Below, one piece after another: positions 16,203-24,669 of a stretch of 64,000 bases of DNA. Below the pieces are notes generated by a model. The model was not told the DNA's origin, made no database searches, and saw only the letters and a program-made list of their open reading frames with translations. The number at the start of each line of letters is the position of its first letter. Position 1 is the stretch's first letter. The translations under genes and the position numbers were made by a program. Source of the stretch: Acidobacteriota bacterium (GTDB taxonomy: Bacteria > Acidobacteriota > Terriglobia > Terriglobales > Acidobacteriaceae); the NCBI GenBank assembly GCA_016196065.1, contig JACPYL010000001.1, forward strand, positions 1 to 64,000, given 5' to 3'.

Positions 16203-16832
16203 ATGCTGGATCCAACCCGCTTTCTCGTCTTCCTGACCGCCGCCATCGTGCTCGCCATCGCTCCCGGACCCGGCATGCTCTACGTGCTCGCGCGAACCCT
16301 GGCCGGCGGCCGCCGCGAAGGGCTGCTCTCCTCCCTCGGCACATTCTTCGGAGGCATGGTGCACGTATTCGCCGCCGCCGCTGGAGTCTCGATCATTCTC
16401 GCGAAGTCCGCGCTGGCATTTTCGGCTGTCAAATATCTAGGCGCAGCCTACCTCTGCTTCCTCGGCGTTCGCATGATCCTCGATGCCCGGCGTGATGAGG
16501 CCATCGAACTCGTCACCGCACCTCGCACGAAGAATCCCTTCTGGCAGGGAGTCATGACAGAAGTGTTGAATCCGAAGACAGCGCTCTTCTTTCTCTCGTT
16601 CATTCCGCAATTTGTGAATCACTCCAACGGCCATGTTTTCGCACAATTCGTCCTGCTCGGAGCAATTTCCGTCACGCTAAACACAACCGCCGACGTGATC
16701 GTGACGCTGCTCGCCGGGCCACTCGGCAAACGCATCCGAGAATCCGCCCGCTTCCGCCGTCGTCAACGCACCGTGACCGGAGCCATCATGATTGGCTTGG
16801 GAACCTATCTCGCATTGGGCGAATCGAAGTAG
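16203..16832 (+). CDS. LysE/RhtB-family amino acid exporter
   Basis: Product of 209 residues with six predicted membrane helices and the family signature FLTAAIVLAIAPGPGMLYVLARTLAGGRREGLLSSLG near the N-terminus, then AVKYLGAAYLCFLGVRMI and MTEVLNPKTALFFLSFIPQFV. ATG 16203 is used; the frame continues upstream into non-coding repeat sequence. Family members export amino acids or homoserine lactones across the inner membrane. It stands alone, convergent with bshC. Confidence 0.93.
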   Translation: MLDPTRFLVFLTAAIVLAIAPGPGMLYVLARTLAGGRREGLLSSLGTFFGGMVHVFAAAAGVSIILAKSALAFSAVKYLGAAYLCFLGVRMILDARRDEAIELVTAPRTKNPFWQGVMTEVLNPKTALFFLSFIPQFVNHSNGHVFAQFVLLGAISVTLNTTADVIVTLLAGPLGKRIRESARFRRRQRTVTGAIMIGLGTYLALGESK

Positions 16833-16857
16833 CGCTCCGACCTCGACTCCAATTGCG

Positions 16858-17008
16858 GGAGGGCACGGCTTCAGCCGTGCCACAAGACCACTGCACACGA
16901 GGGCTTCAGCCCCTGAGGGAAACTCGCATTTGTTTTTGGGTGGCGCAGCGGTTTACCGCTGCGATATGAGCCTTTTTTGGAGAGACGGCTTTAGCCGCTG
17001 AGGGGAAG
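16858..17008. repeat. Cluster of four dispersed palindromic repeats
   Basis: The gap between lysE-like and bshC genes is filled with small hairpins: gcacggcttcagccgtgc, gggcttcagcccc, gcagcggtttaccgctgc and cggctttagccg, joined by gtggcgcagcgg-type spacers. The pattern resembles the copies at 9598-9655 and the gtggcgcagc tracts near 32095 and 41405. Confidence 0.75.
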
Positions 17009-17009
17009 C

Positions 17010-18617
17010 CTAACTGACCTCAATCATCTGGTGATCATGACAATCCGTGTGGATCGCCTCATACAGACTCTGCAACAATCCCGCCCCATAGCGCGCCACG
17101 AAACTGACGCCCGCAACCTCGCGCTCCTGTAGCGCTTTGTTGGGATATAGGGCCCCACTCATGAAATTGGCCTTGCGCGTGACCACTTCGTTGCGCAGCA
17201 CTTCCGCTCGTGCCGCTCGCGCCTGCAGTTGCGAGAGCTGGTATTGCATCTTCTCTTCCGCATTCGACGCCGCATCCACCAAGGTCGAATCCAACCGCGC
17301 GAGCGACTCACGGATCGCAGCCAGGGACGTTTCCAACGTCGCCTTCGCATCCGCAAATTGTCCCTGCAATTCTGACGGCAGAGCGCGTGTCGCCAGCATC
17401 TCTCGCAACTTTTCCGGTCCTTGGAACATGTCGCTGAGGGTCAACTGGAAATGCTCGAGCACACGTTGTGCCTTCGCTTCCACCAGCGTCGCCGAAAAGC
17501 GTGGCAGCACTGGAGTCACTCGCCCCATCAACTGTTCATACACCACCGCCGCCTGTGCGAAGTAAGCAACCTCCGCCGGACCTCCGGTATAGACCAGTGT
17601 CGGCAGTAAATAGTCCTGAACGACTGGACGCAACAGCGCATTCGGACTGAAGTTCACAGGGTTCGCTTCAATTCGATCCAGCAGTTCTTGCGCAGAACTG
17701 CGTTGCTCCCCGACTACAAACTCGCCCTCACCTTTTCGCCGGACGGCCGTTCGCGCGCCATTCTGAATTTCGAAGAGCAGCGTGCTTGCCGACGTGACTT
17801 TTACTTGCTGGTGATATCCCGCCGCCTCGATCGCCTTGCCCCGCGCCAGCAGAGCCTCATCCAACTCCGCAGATCGCTCGATGGCTTGTCGCAGAATCGG
17901 CTTCGCCAGTTCATGAAACGCCGGATCGTACTGATCAAGCAGGATCACTCCCCAATCCGCGAACAACTTCGCCATCAAGCGGCCAAATGCGCTGCCCAGG
18001 GTTTCTCCCGGACGATATGCCTCGCGCAGCCACGTCCCGACCTCACTATCTCCCAGCAGCGCCACCGCGCGCTCGACTACCGGTTCGACCTCCGGCCCCA
18101 ATCGAATCCCACCCACCGGCGCATCTTCAATTCCGTGACTCGTGACCGTCAGAGACTCCAGTCCACCCTCGGCCGCCAGCGCGACATGATTGATCTCGGC
18201 CAGGTCGTGATCTTCCGTTGCCAGCCAGAACACCGGAACACACTCCACTCCAGCCATCGAGGCCTGTTCTGCCAGTTTCACGGCGGTCAGTGCTTTGAAG
18301 ATCGAGAACAGTGGTCCGCCAAACAATCCAACCTGCTGCCCGGTCACTGCTGCGACTGCGCCGCGTCGAAGTCTCTCGATGTTTGCAAGAGTCTTCGGCC
18401 CTGCTCCGAAGTTGCGATTCTGTCTTTCAAGAATGTCGCTGACTTTCTGCCGGCGAGCGTCGTCATAGCGCACCCGTCCTGCTTCTTCTTTTACCCACTC
18501 GGGAAATAACGGCGACCGCGGATAGAACTCATGAACGCTTGGCTTGTAGGAGAGATAGTCCAGAAAGAGGCGGGTAGTATGCGGAATCTGCGCGAACGGG
18601 AGACACTGGGTCTTCAC
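17010..18617 (-). CDS. bshC: Bacillithiol biosynthesis cysteine-adding enzyme
   Basis: Product of 535 residues, close to the 539 of Bacillus subtilis BshC, if started at GTG 18617 just before the conserved QCLPFAQIPHTTRLFLDYLSY; a longer GTG/ATG start at or beyond 18695 is possible. Recognisable family segments include AAVTGQQVGLFGGPLFSIFKALTAVKLA, VPVFWLATEDHDLAEINH, VILLDQYDPAFHELA and PTLVYTGGPAEVAYFAQ. BshC adds cysteine to GlcN-malate in the last step of bacillithiol synthesis. bshA and bshB are not in the window. Confidence 0.93.
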   Translation of the reverse strand: MKTQCLPFAQIPHTTRLFLDYLSYKPSVHEFYPRSPLFPEWVKEEAGRVRYDDARRQKVSDILERQNRNFGAGPKTLANIERLRRGAVAAVTGQQVGLFGGPLFSIFKALTAVKLAEQASMAGVECVPVFWLATEDHDLAEINHVALAAEGGLESLTVTSHGIEDAPVGGIRLGPEVEPVVERAVALLGDSEVGTWLREAYRPGETLGSAFGRLMAKLFADWGVILLDQYDPAFHELAKPILRQAIERSAELDEALLARGKAIEAAGYHQQVKVTSASTLLFEIQNGARTAVRRKGEGEFVVGEQRSSAQELLDRIEANPVNFSPNALLRPVVQDYLLPTLVYTGGPAEVAYFAQAAVVYEQLMGRVTPVLPRFSATLVEAKAQRVLEHFQLTLSDMFQGPEKLREMLATRALPSELQGQFADAKATLETSLAAIRESLARLDSTLVDAASNAEEKMQYQLSQLQARAARAEVLRNEVVTRKANFMSGALYPNKALQEREVAGVSFVARYGAGLLQSLYEAIHTDCHDHQMIEVS

Positions 18618-18730
18618 CGGCAACACTCCCAACACCGTTGTGTGATCACAATCCGCATATTTGTTCCGCTGCAGCCCGGACAGATACCTTACCATCTGAT
18701 GTCGCCCAGCCGCTTAAGTTGCAGAGTCTT

Positions 18731-18783
18731 ACTGTAGCGCCGGCGCCCCGCCGGCAGTCACGGGGGCGACTCGCCCGCGCAGG
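18731..18783. repeat. Dispersed repeat, GTAGCGCCGGC family
   Basis: tgtagcgccggcgccccgccggcagtc followed by gggggcgactcgcccgcgc, the same two-hairpin layout as at 15306-15362. Confidence 0.8.
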
Positions 18784-18822
18784 CATTTCCGTCGCGTCCT
18801 CAGAGGCTAATTTCGGAATTCC

Positions 18823-19353
18823 CTACTTGGCGCTGGCCGTCGACTTCCCCAGCCGCTCCAGCCCAGCATGCGCCTCTTTGGCAAACTCGCCTTCAGGGAG
18901 GATCTTCAGATACTGCTCGTAGTATTTCTTGGCTTCAACCTTGTCGCCCAGCTTTTCCTGGCATTCCGCCAAACGTAGACTAGCCATCGCGTCATTGTCT
19001 TTGTAGAAGAGGGCCTCTTTGTAACGTTCCAGCGCCGCCTTGTAGTTCTTGCGCTTGAAGTAGAAATCTCCCACCTCGACGTCCTTCAGCGCCTTCATCG
19101 GATTCCAAGGATGGAATTCCTGCACATCCGAACCTTCCGTCTTGTCTTCCTCTTCAAGATCGGCCACAGCTGCCTTGCTGTAGGGATGCGCCTTCTCATC
19201 GTCCTTGGGAGGACTGATATCGATCCGGGTATCGCGGCTGGAACTCTCGTCGGCCTCGCGACTGCGCTCGGTGGGCTTGTCGGAAGTCTGCCCAGCCAGG
19301 TAAGTTGCCGCAAAGACTACGGCGAGAACGAGTGGAAGGATTCGCACAACCAT
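18823..19353 (-). CDS. Secreted TPR-repeat protein
   Basis: Product of 176 residues with an N-terminal signal segment (MVVRILPLVLAVVFAATYLAGQ), a long acidic low-complexity region, then two TPR units (VGDFYFKRKNYKAALERYKEALFYKDNDAMASLRLAECQEKLGDKVEAKKYYEQYLKILP). It may act as a periplasmic scaffold, similar in length and context to outer-membrane assembly lipoproteins, but no lipobox is seen. It is downstream of the ompA-like gene, from which a terminator separates it. Confidence 0.75.
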   Translation of the reverse strand: MVVRILPLVLAVVFAATYLAGQTSDKPTERSREADESSSRDTRIDISPPKDDEKAHPYSKAAVADLEEEDKTEGSDVQEFHPWNPMKALKDVEVGDFYFKRKNYKAALERYKEALFYKDNDAMASLRLAECQEKLGDKVEAKKYYEQYLKILPEGEFAKEAHAGLERLGKSTASAK

Positions 19354-19387
19354 ATTTTAACTCTGATGCGCGCCGCCTGCTGCCAGC

Positions 19388-19423
19388 AAAAAAATCAGGC
19401 CGCCCACAACTCGGGGCGGCCTG
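19388..19423 (-). terminator. Intrinsic terminator of the ompA-like gene
   Basis: A perfect 10-bp stem (CAGGCCGCCC at 19396-19405 with GGGCGGCCTG at 19414-19423) followed on the minus strand by ATTTTTTTG. It lies between the stop of the ompA-like gene and the start of the TPR gene. Confidence 0.88.
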
Positions 19424-19471
19424 CTTTTGGCGAAATCCTCCGGGGAGGAGGGAAAAACCTAAGTCGACAAC

Positions 19472-20218
19472 TTACAGCGACGACGGCGGATTGTTGTTCG
19501 CTGTCGGTGCTGGCGCTGCTGCCGGAGCCGGCGCGCCGCCCGTGGTGTTGGTCATCAGGTGCACATCCACGCGGCGATTCTTTTTGCGGCCTTCCGCAGT
19601 CTTGTTGGTCTCAACCGGCTTGTCTTTGCCCAATCCGATCAGGTAGATCTTGTGAGCCGGAATGCTCTTCTCCGACGCCAGGTATTGGATCACGGAGTTA
19701 GCGCGGCGCTGGCTCAGATCGTAGTTGTATTCCGAGCTGCCTACCGAGTCCGTCGCACCTTCCACGGTGATGATGTATCCCTTGGTCGTGGCAACGCTAG
19801 TAGCCAACTGATCCAGCTCTTCTTTGGCTTGCTTGGTCAGGTTGTCTTTGTTGAATCCGAACAATACCGACGAATCCGCCACCGAACGGTAGTTGTCGAG
19901 GTTGACGACGGTATTGGTCAGGCTATCGACACGCTGCGTCGCATTGTTTGCGAGCAACTGCGCGTCATCAGCCTGTTTGCCGGCCGCCAGGGCTTTCTGG
20001 TCGACTTCAGCGGCTTTCGCCTGCACGCCTTGGATTCCAGCCTGGGCGCGTTGATCGACATCCTTGATGTCTTTCGAATTTTTCGCAGTCAAGTCGTCCA
20101 GTTCGTTGGTCTTGTTGATCAGCGGCGTGGTCTGCTGGCGAACATAGTTCTTGCTCGAGCAGCCAATCGTGGCCGCGAGCGCACCAGACAACATTAGGGT
20201 CATTGCAATACGATTCAT
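19472..20218 (-). CDS. OmpA/Pal-type peptidoglycan-binding lipoprotein
   Basis: Product of 248 residues. A lipoprotein signal ends at about Cys20 (ALAATIGCSS). It is followed by a coiled-coil region (NKTNELDDLTAKNSKDIKDVDQRAQAGIQGVQAKAAEVDQ) and a C-terminal OmpA domain (SVLFGFNKDNLTKQAKEELDQLA ... VEGATDSVGSSEYNYDLSQRRANSVIQYL ... IGLGKDKPVETNKTAEGRKKNRRVDVHL) with the conserved peptidoglycan-binding Asp and Arg. The tail is Ala/Pro-rich. A Shine-Dalgarno-like GGGAAGGAGC precedes ATG 20218. It tethers the outer membrane to the wall and has its own terminator. Confidence 0.93.
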   Translation of the reverse strand: MNRIAMTLMLSGALAATIGCSSKNYVRQQTTPLINKTNELDDLTAKNSKDIKDVDQRAQAGIQGVQAKAAEVDQKALAAGKQADDAQLLANNATQRVDSLTNTVVNLDNYRSVADSSVLFGFNKDNLTKQAKEELDQLATSVATTKGYIITVEGATDSVGSSEYNYDLSQRRANSVIQYLASEKSIPAHKIYLIGLGKDKPVETNKTAEGRKKNRRVDVHLMTNTTGGAPAPAAAPAPTANNNPPSSL

Positions 20219-20497
20219 TGGATTAAGGGCTCCTTCCCCATCAGTCCTTCTTTGTGATCAGATCCTGTACCTATCTTTTACGAAGACTGCACTCACACCA
20301 CTACTAAAGCACGGGTCATGCCATTCATCGCGCCAAACATGCCACTGTAAAACTATATTTATGTGCGACTTAGCGTTGCAGACCCAAGATTCCCACAACT
20401 TGCCCGCGCAATCGCGTCCCAAACAGTAGAAATTTTATATGGTTGGTTTCTTCGGGGACAGTATAAGTGCGGGCGCCGGGAAGCGCCACTGGCACGC
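20219..20497. other. Non-coding upstream region of the ompA-like gene
   Basis: About 280 bp without a convincing gene; it must hold the promoter of the ompA-like gene on the minus strand. AT-rich patches occur near 20346-20363 (a TATAGT-like hexamer on the minus strand) and near 20430-20440, but no confident -35 box accompanies them. Confidence 0.5.
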
Positions 20498-20533
20498 AAA
20501 AATAGATAAGGCGGACCGAATACTCGGCCCGCC
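20498..20533 (-). terminator. Intrinsic terminator of the gene at 20558-20980
   Basis: Stem GGCGGaCCGA (20510-20519) with TCGGcCCGCC (20524-20533), one mismatch and a 4-nt loop, followed on the minus strand by TTATCTATTTTT. Confidence 0.8.
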
Positions 20534-20557
20534 GTTTAAGAAACTCTCACCGGTTCC

Positions 20558-20980
20558 TTACTTCTTCGCGATCTTCTCGAACGCCTCTTGAAACTGCGTG
20601 AGCAGCGGAGTCTCACCCTTCTGCAATCCGCCGCGTCCCATCACCCGCCACAAATAGGTGTCGGATGAAGAGTGAGCATCGTATACAGCGAGCACATCCT
20701 CGGACCCGCGCGACTGCACAGCCATGATGATGTCCGCATCTGCCGGACGATAGACCAAGGTCAACTTGCCCCACTTCTGGAGTTCGTCCTGCACTCGTCC
20801 AATCGCCTCGCGATCCTCGGGCAAGATATTCGGGTTGTACTGATTGCCGTCATACGACGTCACATACACAAAGCGCGCGTTCGCCAGAACACCTGGCATC
20901 GCCGGCGGTTCGTTCTTAGCCATCGCGATCCCAGCCAGCGCAATGCACAACACTGCTACAGCAAACATCTGCTTTTTCAT
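20558..20980 (-). CDS. Small secreted protein, unknown function
   Basis: Product of 140 residues. ATG 20980 is preferred over ATG 20998 because AGAGGAA is spaced properly before it. Signal peptide KKQMFAVAVLCIALAGIAMA is followed by a small alpha/beta domain (ANARFVYVTSYDGNQYNPNILPEDREAIGRVQDELQKWGKLTLVYRPADADIIMAVQSRG) that looks like a periplasmic domain of a type common in Acidobacteria. No catalytic motif was recognised. It ends in a clear terminator. Confidence 0.75.
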   Translation of the reverse strand: MKKQMFAVAVLCIALAGIAMAKNEPPAMPGVLANARFVYVTSYDGNQYNPNILPEDREAIGRVQDELQKWGKLTLVYRPADADIIMAVQSRGSEDVLAVYDAHSSSDTYLWRVMGRGGLQKGETPLLTQFQEAFEKIAKK

Positions 20981-21052
20981 GGTTTGGTTCCTCTGCATTC
21001 TGATCGTTTAGATGCAGCAGGCAACTAGTTAGTTGTGAGGGCGACGAAAGGC

Positions 21053-23062
21053 TTACATCACGCTGGGAACGCTGATTCCCAAGGCAGATAGCACGCGCGT
21101 CAGTTCCCGCCGCGCCACGGCCGCGGTTGTCAACAGAAACGCCTTCCGCCCTTCATCGGCCTCAACGAGGATCGGATGCCGGTGATAGAACGTGTTGAAC
21201 AACTGCGCCATCTGAAACGCGTGCTTCGCAAGATAAGCAGGCTCCGTCGTAGCGATGCACTGCCGCACTATAAAAGAAGTCTTCGCCGCCGTCAGCCACA
21301 GCTCCCAGATCGCATCCCCTTCGGGCCCGTCAAGATATTTAGCAAAATCCGCCGTAGAGACGGGGCTCGCCCCGTCTCCGTGTGCCTCTGCAACAAATTT
21401 TGCTGGATCGAATCCACCCTTGCGAAAGATATTCATGGCTCGCACCACCGCGTACTGCGCGTACGGCCCGGTCTCACCCTCGAAACTGAGCGCGTCCTTG
21501 AAATCAAACGCAATCACTGACGGCTTGGTGTACTTCAGCATGAAGAATCGCAACGCCCCAATCGCAATCTGCGTCGCAATCTCCGCCCGCTCGGTGTCAC
21601 TAATCTCCGGATGCCGCGAATCCACTTCTTTCCGCGCCGACGCAATCAGCTTATCGATCAGATCGTCTGCCTTGACCCCAAACCCCTTGCGCCCCGAAAC
21701 TTCGATCCACGGCCGCGCCTTGTCCTCATCGCTCAGTTCGTAGCCGAGTTCCGCCGCGCATCGCGGCGTGAGGGCGACCATCTCATAAGAAAAATGCGTA
21801 TAGCGGTCCGCCGCCTCGTTATGACCCAACCCGCGCAACGCCTCAATCACCGTGTTCTGCGCCTCCGCCTGCCGCGCATCGATCACGTTATAAATTTCCG
21901 CCACATCGCCAAAGTGAGGATGATCCTTCTCTCCGTGCTCGGTCGAGATCCAACAGTCATGTTGGTTGGGATACCGGAAAAACTTGCGATATCCAAAATC
22001 GCGCCCCAGCAGCCCGAACTTCCACATGTGATAGGCGATATCCTTCCCCACATACCCCACGGTCCCGTTCGACCGCACAATCACTTTCTGATCTTCCTCG
22101 GAGATATTGCCTTCCTCTGTGCCCTCCGTGACCTCCGTGGTTAAGGCTTTTGCAGTCCCCGCCCGCCGCATCACCCAGCAGCCTTTGTTCTTTCCCGCTT
22201 CCTCGAACGTCAGAACTCCAGCTTCCTTGAGTTTTTCAAACGCCGCCGACCAGAAATCCAGATGAAGGATCTCACTCTCCCGCGGCAGGAAGTCATACTC
22301 AATGTCGAGTCGATCCATCGTCTCCAGATGCCGCCGTAGCACCGCCACCGAAATCAACTCCGCGATCGCCGCCGTTTCGTTATTCCCTTGTTCGATCGCA
22401 TGCAGAGTCGCGAGCCGCGCCTGCAGGTTCTGCTTATCCTGCGCGTACCACTGCGAAGCCCGTGCATAGAGATCCCAGCAATAGAAATCAAATTTCGGAG
22501 CCGTTGCCAGCGCCTCAATCTCCGCCCGTGTCTTTTGTTCGATGTGCAGAAATCCCACCACGACATCGGCGACCTGCACCCCGGTATTGTCGATGTAATT
22601 CTGAACGTCGACTTCCCTGTCCGCACACCGCAGCAACCGGACAAAAGTGTCGCCAAGGATCGCGTTCCGCAGATGTCCGATGTGCGCCGCTTTATTGGGA
22701 TTAATACTGGAATGCTCGACCAGCACCTTGCCCGGAGGAACTTCGTCAGCCGGTTCATGGTCAGCAACCAGCGCCGCCGCTACTTCCGCACGGTTAACCC
22801 GCACGTTGATATATCCCGCCCCGGCAATCTCAAATTTCTCAAACCCCGGCACCGTTCCAATTCCCGCGACAATCTCCTCCGCAATCTTGCGTGGAGCCTT
22901 GCGCAGCTTCTTCGCAAGCTCGAAAGCCAGCGGCAGCGCGTATTCTCCAAACTCAATTTTCGGAGGCTGTTCAATGACGATATTGACCACATCAAGGTCA
23001 TAGGTGCGCTTCAAAAATCCGCGCACAGTTTCGCTTAGCCGGCGTTCCAGGTGTCGGTACAA
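21053..23062 (-). CDS. argS: Arginyl-tRNA synthetase
   Basis: Product of 669 residues, a class I synthetase. The N-terminal Add-1 domain leads to VEHSSINPNKAAHIGHLRNAILGD, which holds the HIGH motif; the C-terminal DALR region follows FDFKDALSFEGETGPYAQYAVVRAMNI. It starts with TTG at 23062, preceded by an in-frame stop and by GAGGGA at proper distance; no ATG is available. It is longer than typical ArgRS, and two dispersed repeats are translated within it, at about residues 304-318 (KALTTEVTEGTEEGN) and 561-570 (HGDGASPVST), both in probable surface loops. Confidence 0.95.
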   Translation of the reverse strand: MYRHLERRLSETVRGFLKRTYDLDVVNIVIEQPPKIEFGEYALPLAFELAKKLRKAPRKIAEEIVAGIGTVPGFEKFEIAGAGYINVRVNRAEVAAALVADHEPADEVPPGKVLVEHSSINPNKAAHIGHLRNAILGDTFVRLLRCADREVDVQNYIDNTGVQVADVVVGFLHIEQKTRAEIEALATAPKFDFYCWDLYARASQWYAQDKQNLQARLATLHAIEQGNNETAAIAELISVAVLRRHLETMDRLDIEYDFLPRESEILHLDFWSAAFEKLKEAGVLTFEEAGKNKGCWVMRRAGTAKALTTEVTEGTEEGNISEEDQKVIVRSNGTVGYVGKDIAYHMWKFGLLGRDFGYRKFFRYPNQHDCWISTEHGEKDHPHFGDVAEIYNVIDARQAEAQNTVIEALRGLGHNEAADRYTHFSYEMVALTPRCAAELGYELSDEDKARPWIEVSGRKGFGVKADDLIDKLIASARKEVDSRHPEISDTERAEIATQIAIGALRFFMLKYTKPSVIAFDFKDALSFEGETGPYAQYAVVRAMNIFRKGGFDPAKFVAEAHGDGASPVSTADFAKYLDGPEGDAIWELWLTAAKTSFIVRQCIATTEPAYLAKHAFQMAQLFNTFYHRHPILVEADEGRKAFLLTTAAVARRELTRVLSALGISVPSVM
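21353..21381. repeat. Dispersed repeat inserted in argS (GTAGAGACG hairpin family)
   Basis: cgtagagacggggctcgccc followed by cgtctccgtg: an inverted repeat of the family seen intergenically at 35752-35781 (cgtagagacgcggcttgccg...) and reversed at 52717-52742. Confidence 0.8.
22112..22151. repeat. Dispersed repeat inserted in argS (CCTCCGTGG family)
   Basis: cctctgtgccctccgtgacc and tccgtggttaaggctttt match the intergenic copies at 1088-1127 and 30421-30470. On the coding strand it gives a TTEVTEGTEEG-type peptide. Confidence 0.85.
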
Positions 23063-23158
23063 GAATCCCTCTAAATGATTGAAGAAACAGTGATTCTAAC
23101 AGAGCAAGCACGACGCCCAGGTTTGACGGAAAAGAGCAGCGTTCCCTATGATGAAAAT

Positions 23159-23252
23159 TGGTCGTTAGTCGTTCGTCGTTCGTCCTTCGCCACCTCTGTG
23201 AGGGGCGCGCCAGCACTTAGCGAACGACGAAGGACGACCGACCAACGACGGT
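23159..23252. repeat. Paired inverted copies of the AACGACGAAGGACGA repeat
   Basis: gtcgttcgtcgttcgtccttcg near 23167 and cgaacgacgaaggacgacc near 23221 face each other across about 30 bp, in the divergent argS-larC gap; the element ends eight bases before the larC ATG. Confidence 0.75.
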
Positions 23253-23259
23253 TTTCTCC

Positions 23260-24567
23260 ATGCGCATTGCCTACTTAGACTGTTTTTCCGGCATCAGCGG
23301 CGACATGTTCCTCGGCGCCCTAGTCGATGCCGGAGTGTCTCCCAAAATATTGGAAGACACCGTCGCGGCATTGGATATCGGTGCGCACCTGGAAATTTCT
23401 CGTGTCGTCCGCAGCGGAATCGCCGCCACCAAAGTGGATATGCACGCGCACGGAGAAAAAGATTCGCCGCGTGAAGTGGAATCAAGCCCGCGCGATCACA
23501 CTCATTCCCACGACAAGCATGATCATGCCCATGATCATTCCCACGATGGCTCGCACCAGCACGCCCATTCTCATGATCACGAAAGCCATTCGCATTCCCA
23601 CGGCCGTGGCCTGAATGAAATCCGCGTCATCATCCAGAAGGCATCGATCAGCGCCACTGCCAAAGTCACCGCGGTCCGCATCTTTGAGGCTCTGGGCGCG
23701 GCCGAAGCCGAGATACACAACACGTCCATCGACAAAGTTCACTTCCACGAAGTCGGCGCCGTCGATGCGATGGTCGACATCGTCTGCGCCGCGGTTGGAG
23801 CCGAATCCCTGGCCATCGATGAATGGATCTGCTCGCCTCTCAACGTCGGCAGCGGAACTGTAAAATGCGCCCACGGCACTCTCCCCGTGCCCGCGCCCGC
23901 GACCCTGAAATTACTCAAGGACGCGCCTGTATATTCGTCGGGTCCCACTGTTGAACTGGTGACGCCGACCGGAGCAGCCATCTTGAGGACGCTCGTCACG
24001 CGCTTCGCTTCCTTTCCGTCGATGACGGTCGCGCAAGCCGGATACGGCGCGGGCACTCGCGATTTCCCGCAGCATCCGAATGTCCTGCGCTTGACCATCG
24101 GAACCTCGACGCAAGATGTCCACCTGACCAGCGAGACCATCTCTGTCCTCGAAGCCAACCTCGACGACCTCAGTCCGCAAGTGCTGGCCTATGCGTCCGA
24201 GAAACTACTATCCGATGGCGCCCTCGACGTTTTCAGCATTCCCGTGCAGATGAAGAAGGGCCGCGCCGGATCGTTGCTGACCGTGCTCTGCAAGCCCGGT
24301 GACACGGATCGCCTGACCAAGTTAATTTTTGCGGAGACCTCGACACTCGGCGTCCGGAGCCGCGAAGAACATCGTCAGACACTCGCCCGCCGCTGGGAAA
24401 CCGTGAAAACATCCTGGGGCGACGTACGGATTAAGATCGCCAGCATGAATGGCAGCATCTCTAACTATGCGCCCGAATACGAAGACTGCCGCGCCCTGGC
24501 CGAAGCCAATCAGGTGCCGCTGAAAGCAGTTATCGAAGAAGCAATGCGACAATACAAGAGCCGCTAG
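23260..24567 (+). CDS. larC: Nickel-pincer cofactor biosynthesis protein LarC
   Basis: Product of 435 residues starting MRIAYLDCFSGISGDMFLGALVDAG, the hallmark of LarC (DUF111). A histidine-rich stretch at about residues 82-118 (HTHSHDKHDHAHDHSHDG...) probably binds nickel. Other family segments: VHFHEVGAVDAMVDIV, PVPAPATLKLLKDAPVYSSG, ELVTPTGAAIL and ANLDDLSPQVLAYASEKLL. LarC inserts nickel into the pyridinium dithiocarboxylate cofactor using CTP. In some bacteria larC is split by a programmed frameshift; here it is one frame. larB, larE and larA are not in the window. Confidence 0.95.
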   Translation: MRIAYLDCFSGISGDMFLGALVDAGVSPKILEDTVAALDIGAHLEISRVVRSGIAATKVDMHAHGEKDSPREVESSPRDHTHSHDKHDHAHDHSHDGSHQHAHSHDHESHSHSHGRGLNEIRVIIQKASISATAKVTAVRIFEALGAAEAEIHNTSIDKVHFHEVGAVDAMVDIVCAAVGAESLAIDEWICSPLNVGSGTVKCAHGTLPVPAPATLKLLKDAPVYSSGPTVELVTPTGAAILRTLVTRFASFPSMTVAQAGYGAGTRDFPQHPNVLRLTIGTSTQDVHLTSETISVLEANLDDLSPQVLAYASEKLLSDGALDVFSIPVQMKKGRAGSLLTVLCKPGDTDRLTKLIFAETSTLGVRSREEHRQTLARRWETVKTSWGDVRIKIASMNGSISNYAPEYEDCRALAEANQVPLKAVIEEAMRQYKSR

Positions 24568-24660
24568 CTACTAGCTGCTGGCTCCTGGCAAACCCATAGG
24601 AAAACGGGTTCGCTAGAAGCTAGCAGCCAGAAGCTAGAAGCGATTCGGCTCGCTAGAAGC
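24568..24660. repeat. Dispersed repeat, GCTAGCAGCTAG-type
   Basis: A tract of ctagctgctggct and agctagcagccagaagctag units, partly inverted, fills the larC-metG gap. Related sequence with agctcgcagc units is at 27617-27697 and 33936-33972. Confidence 0.65.
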
Positions 24661-24669
24661 GATTTCCTC

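Noticed and set aside
23159-23252. Tandem-like GTCGTTCGTCG units considered as a CRISPR remnant.
   Set aside because: No regular repeat-spacer periodicity; it is an inverted pair of a dispersed repeat.
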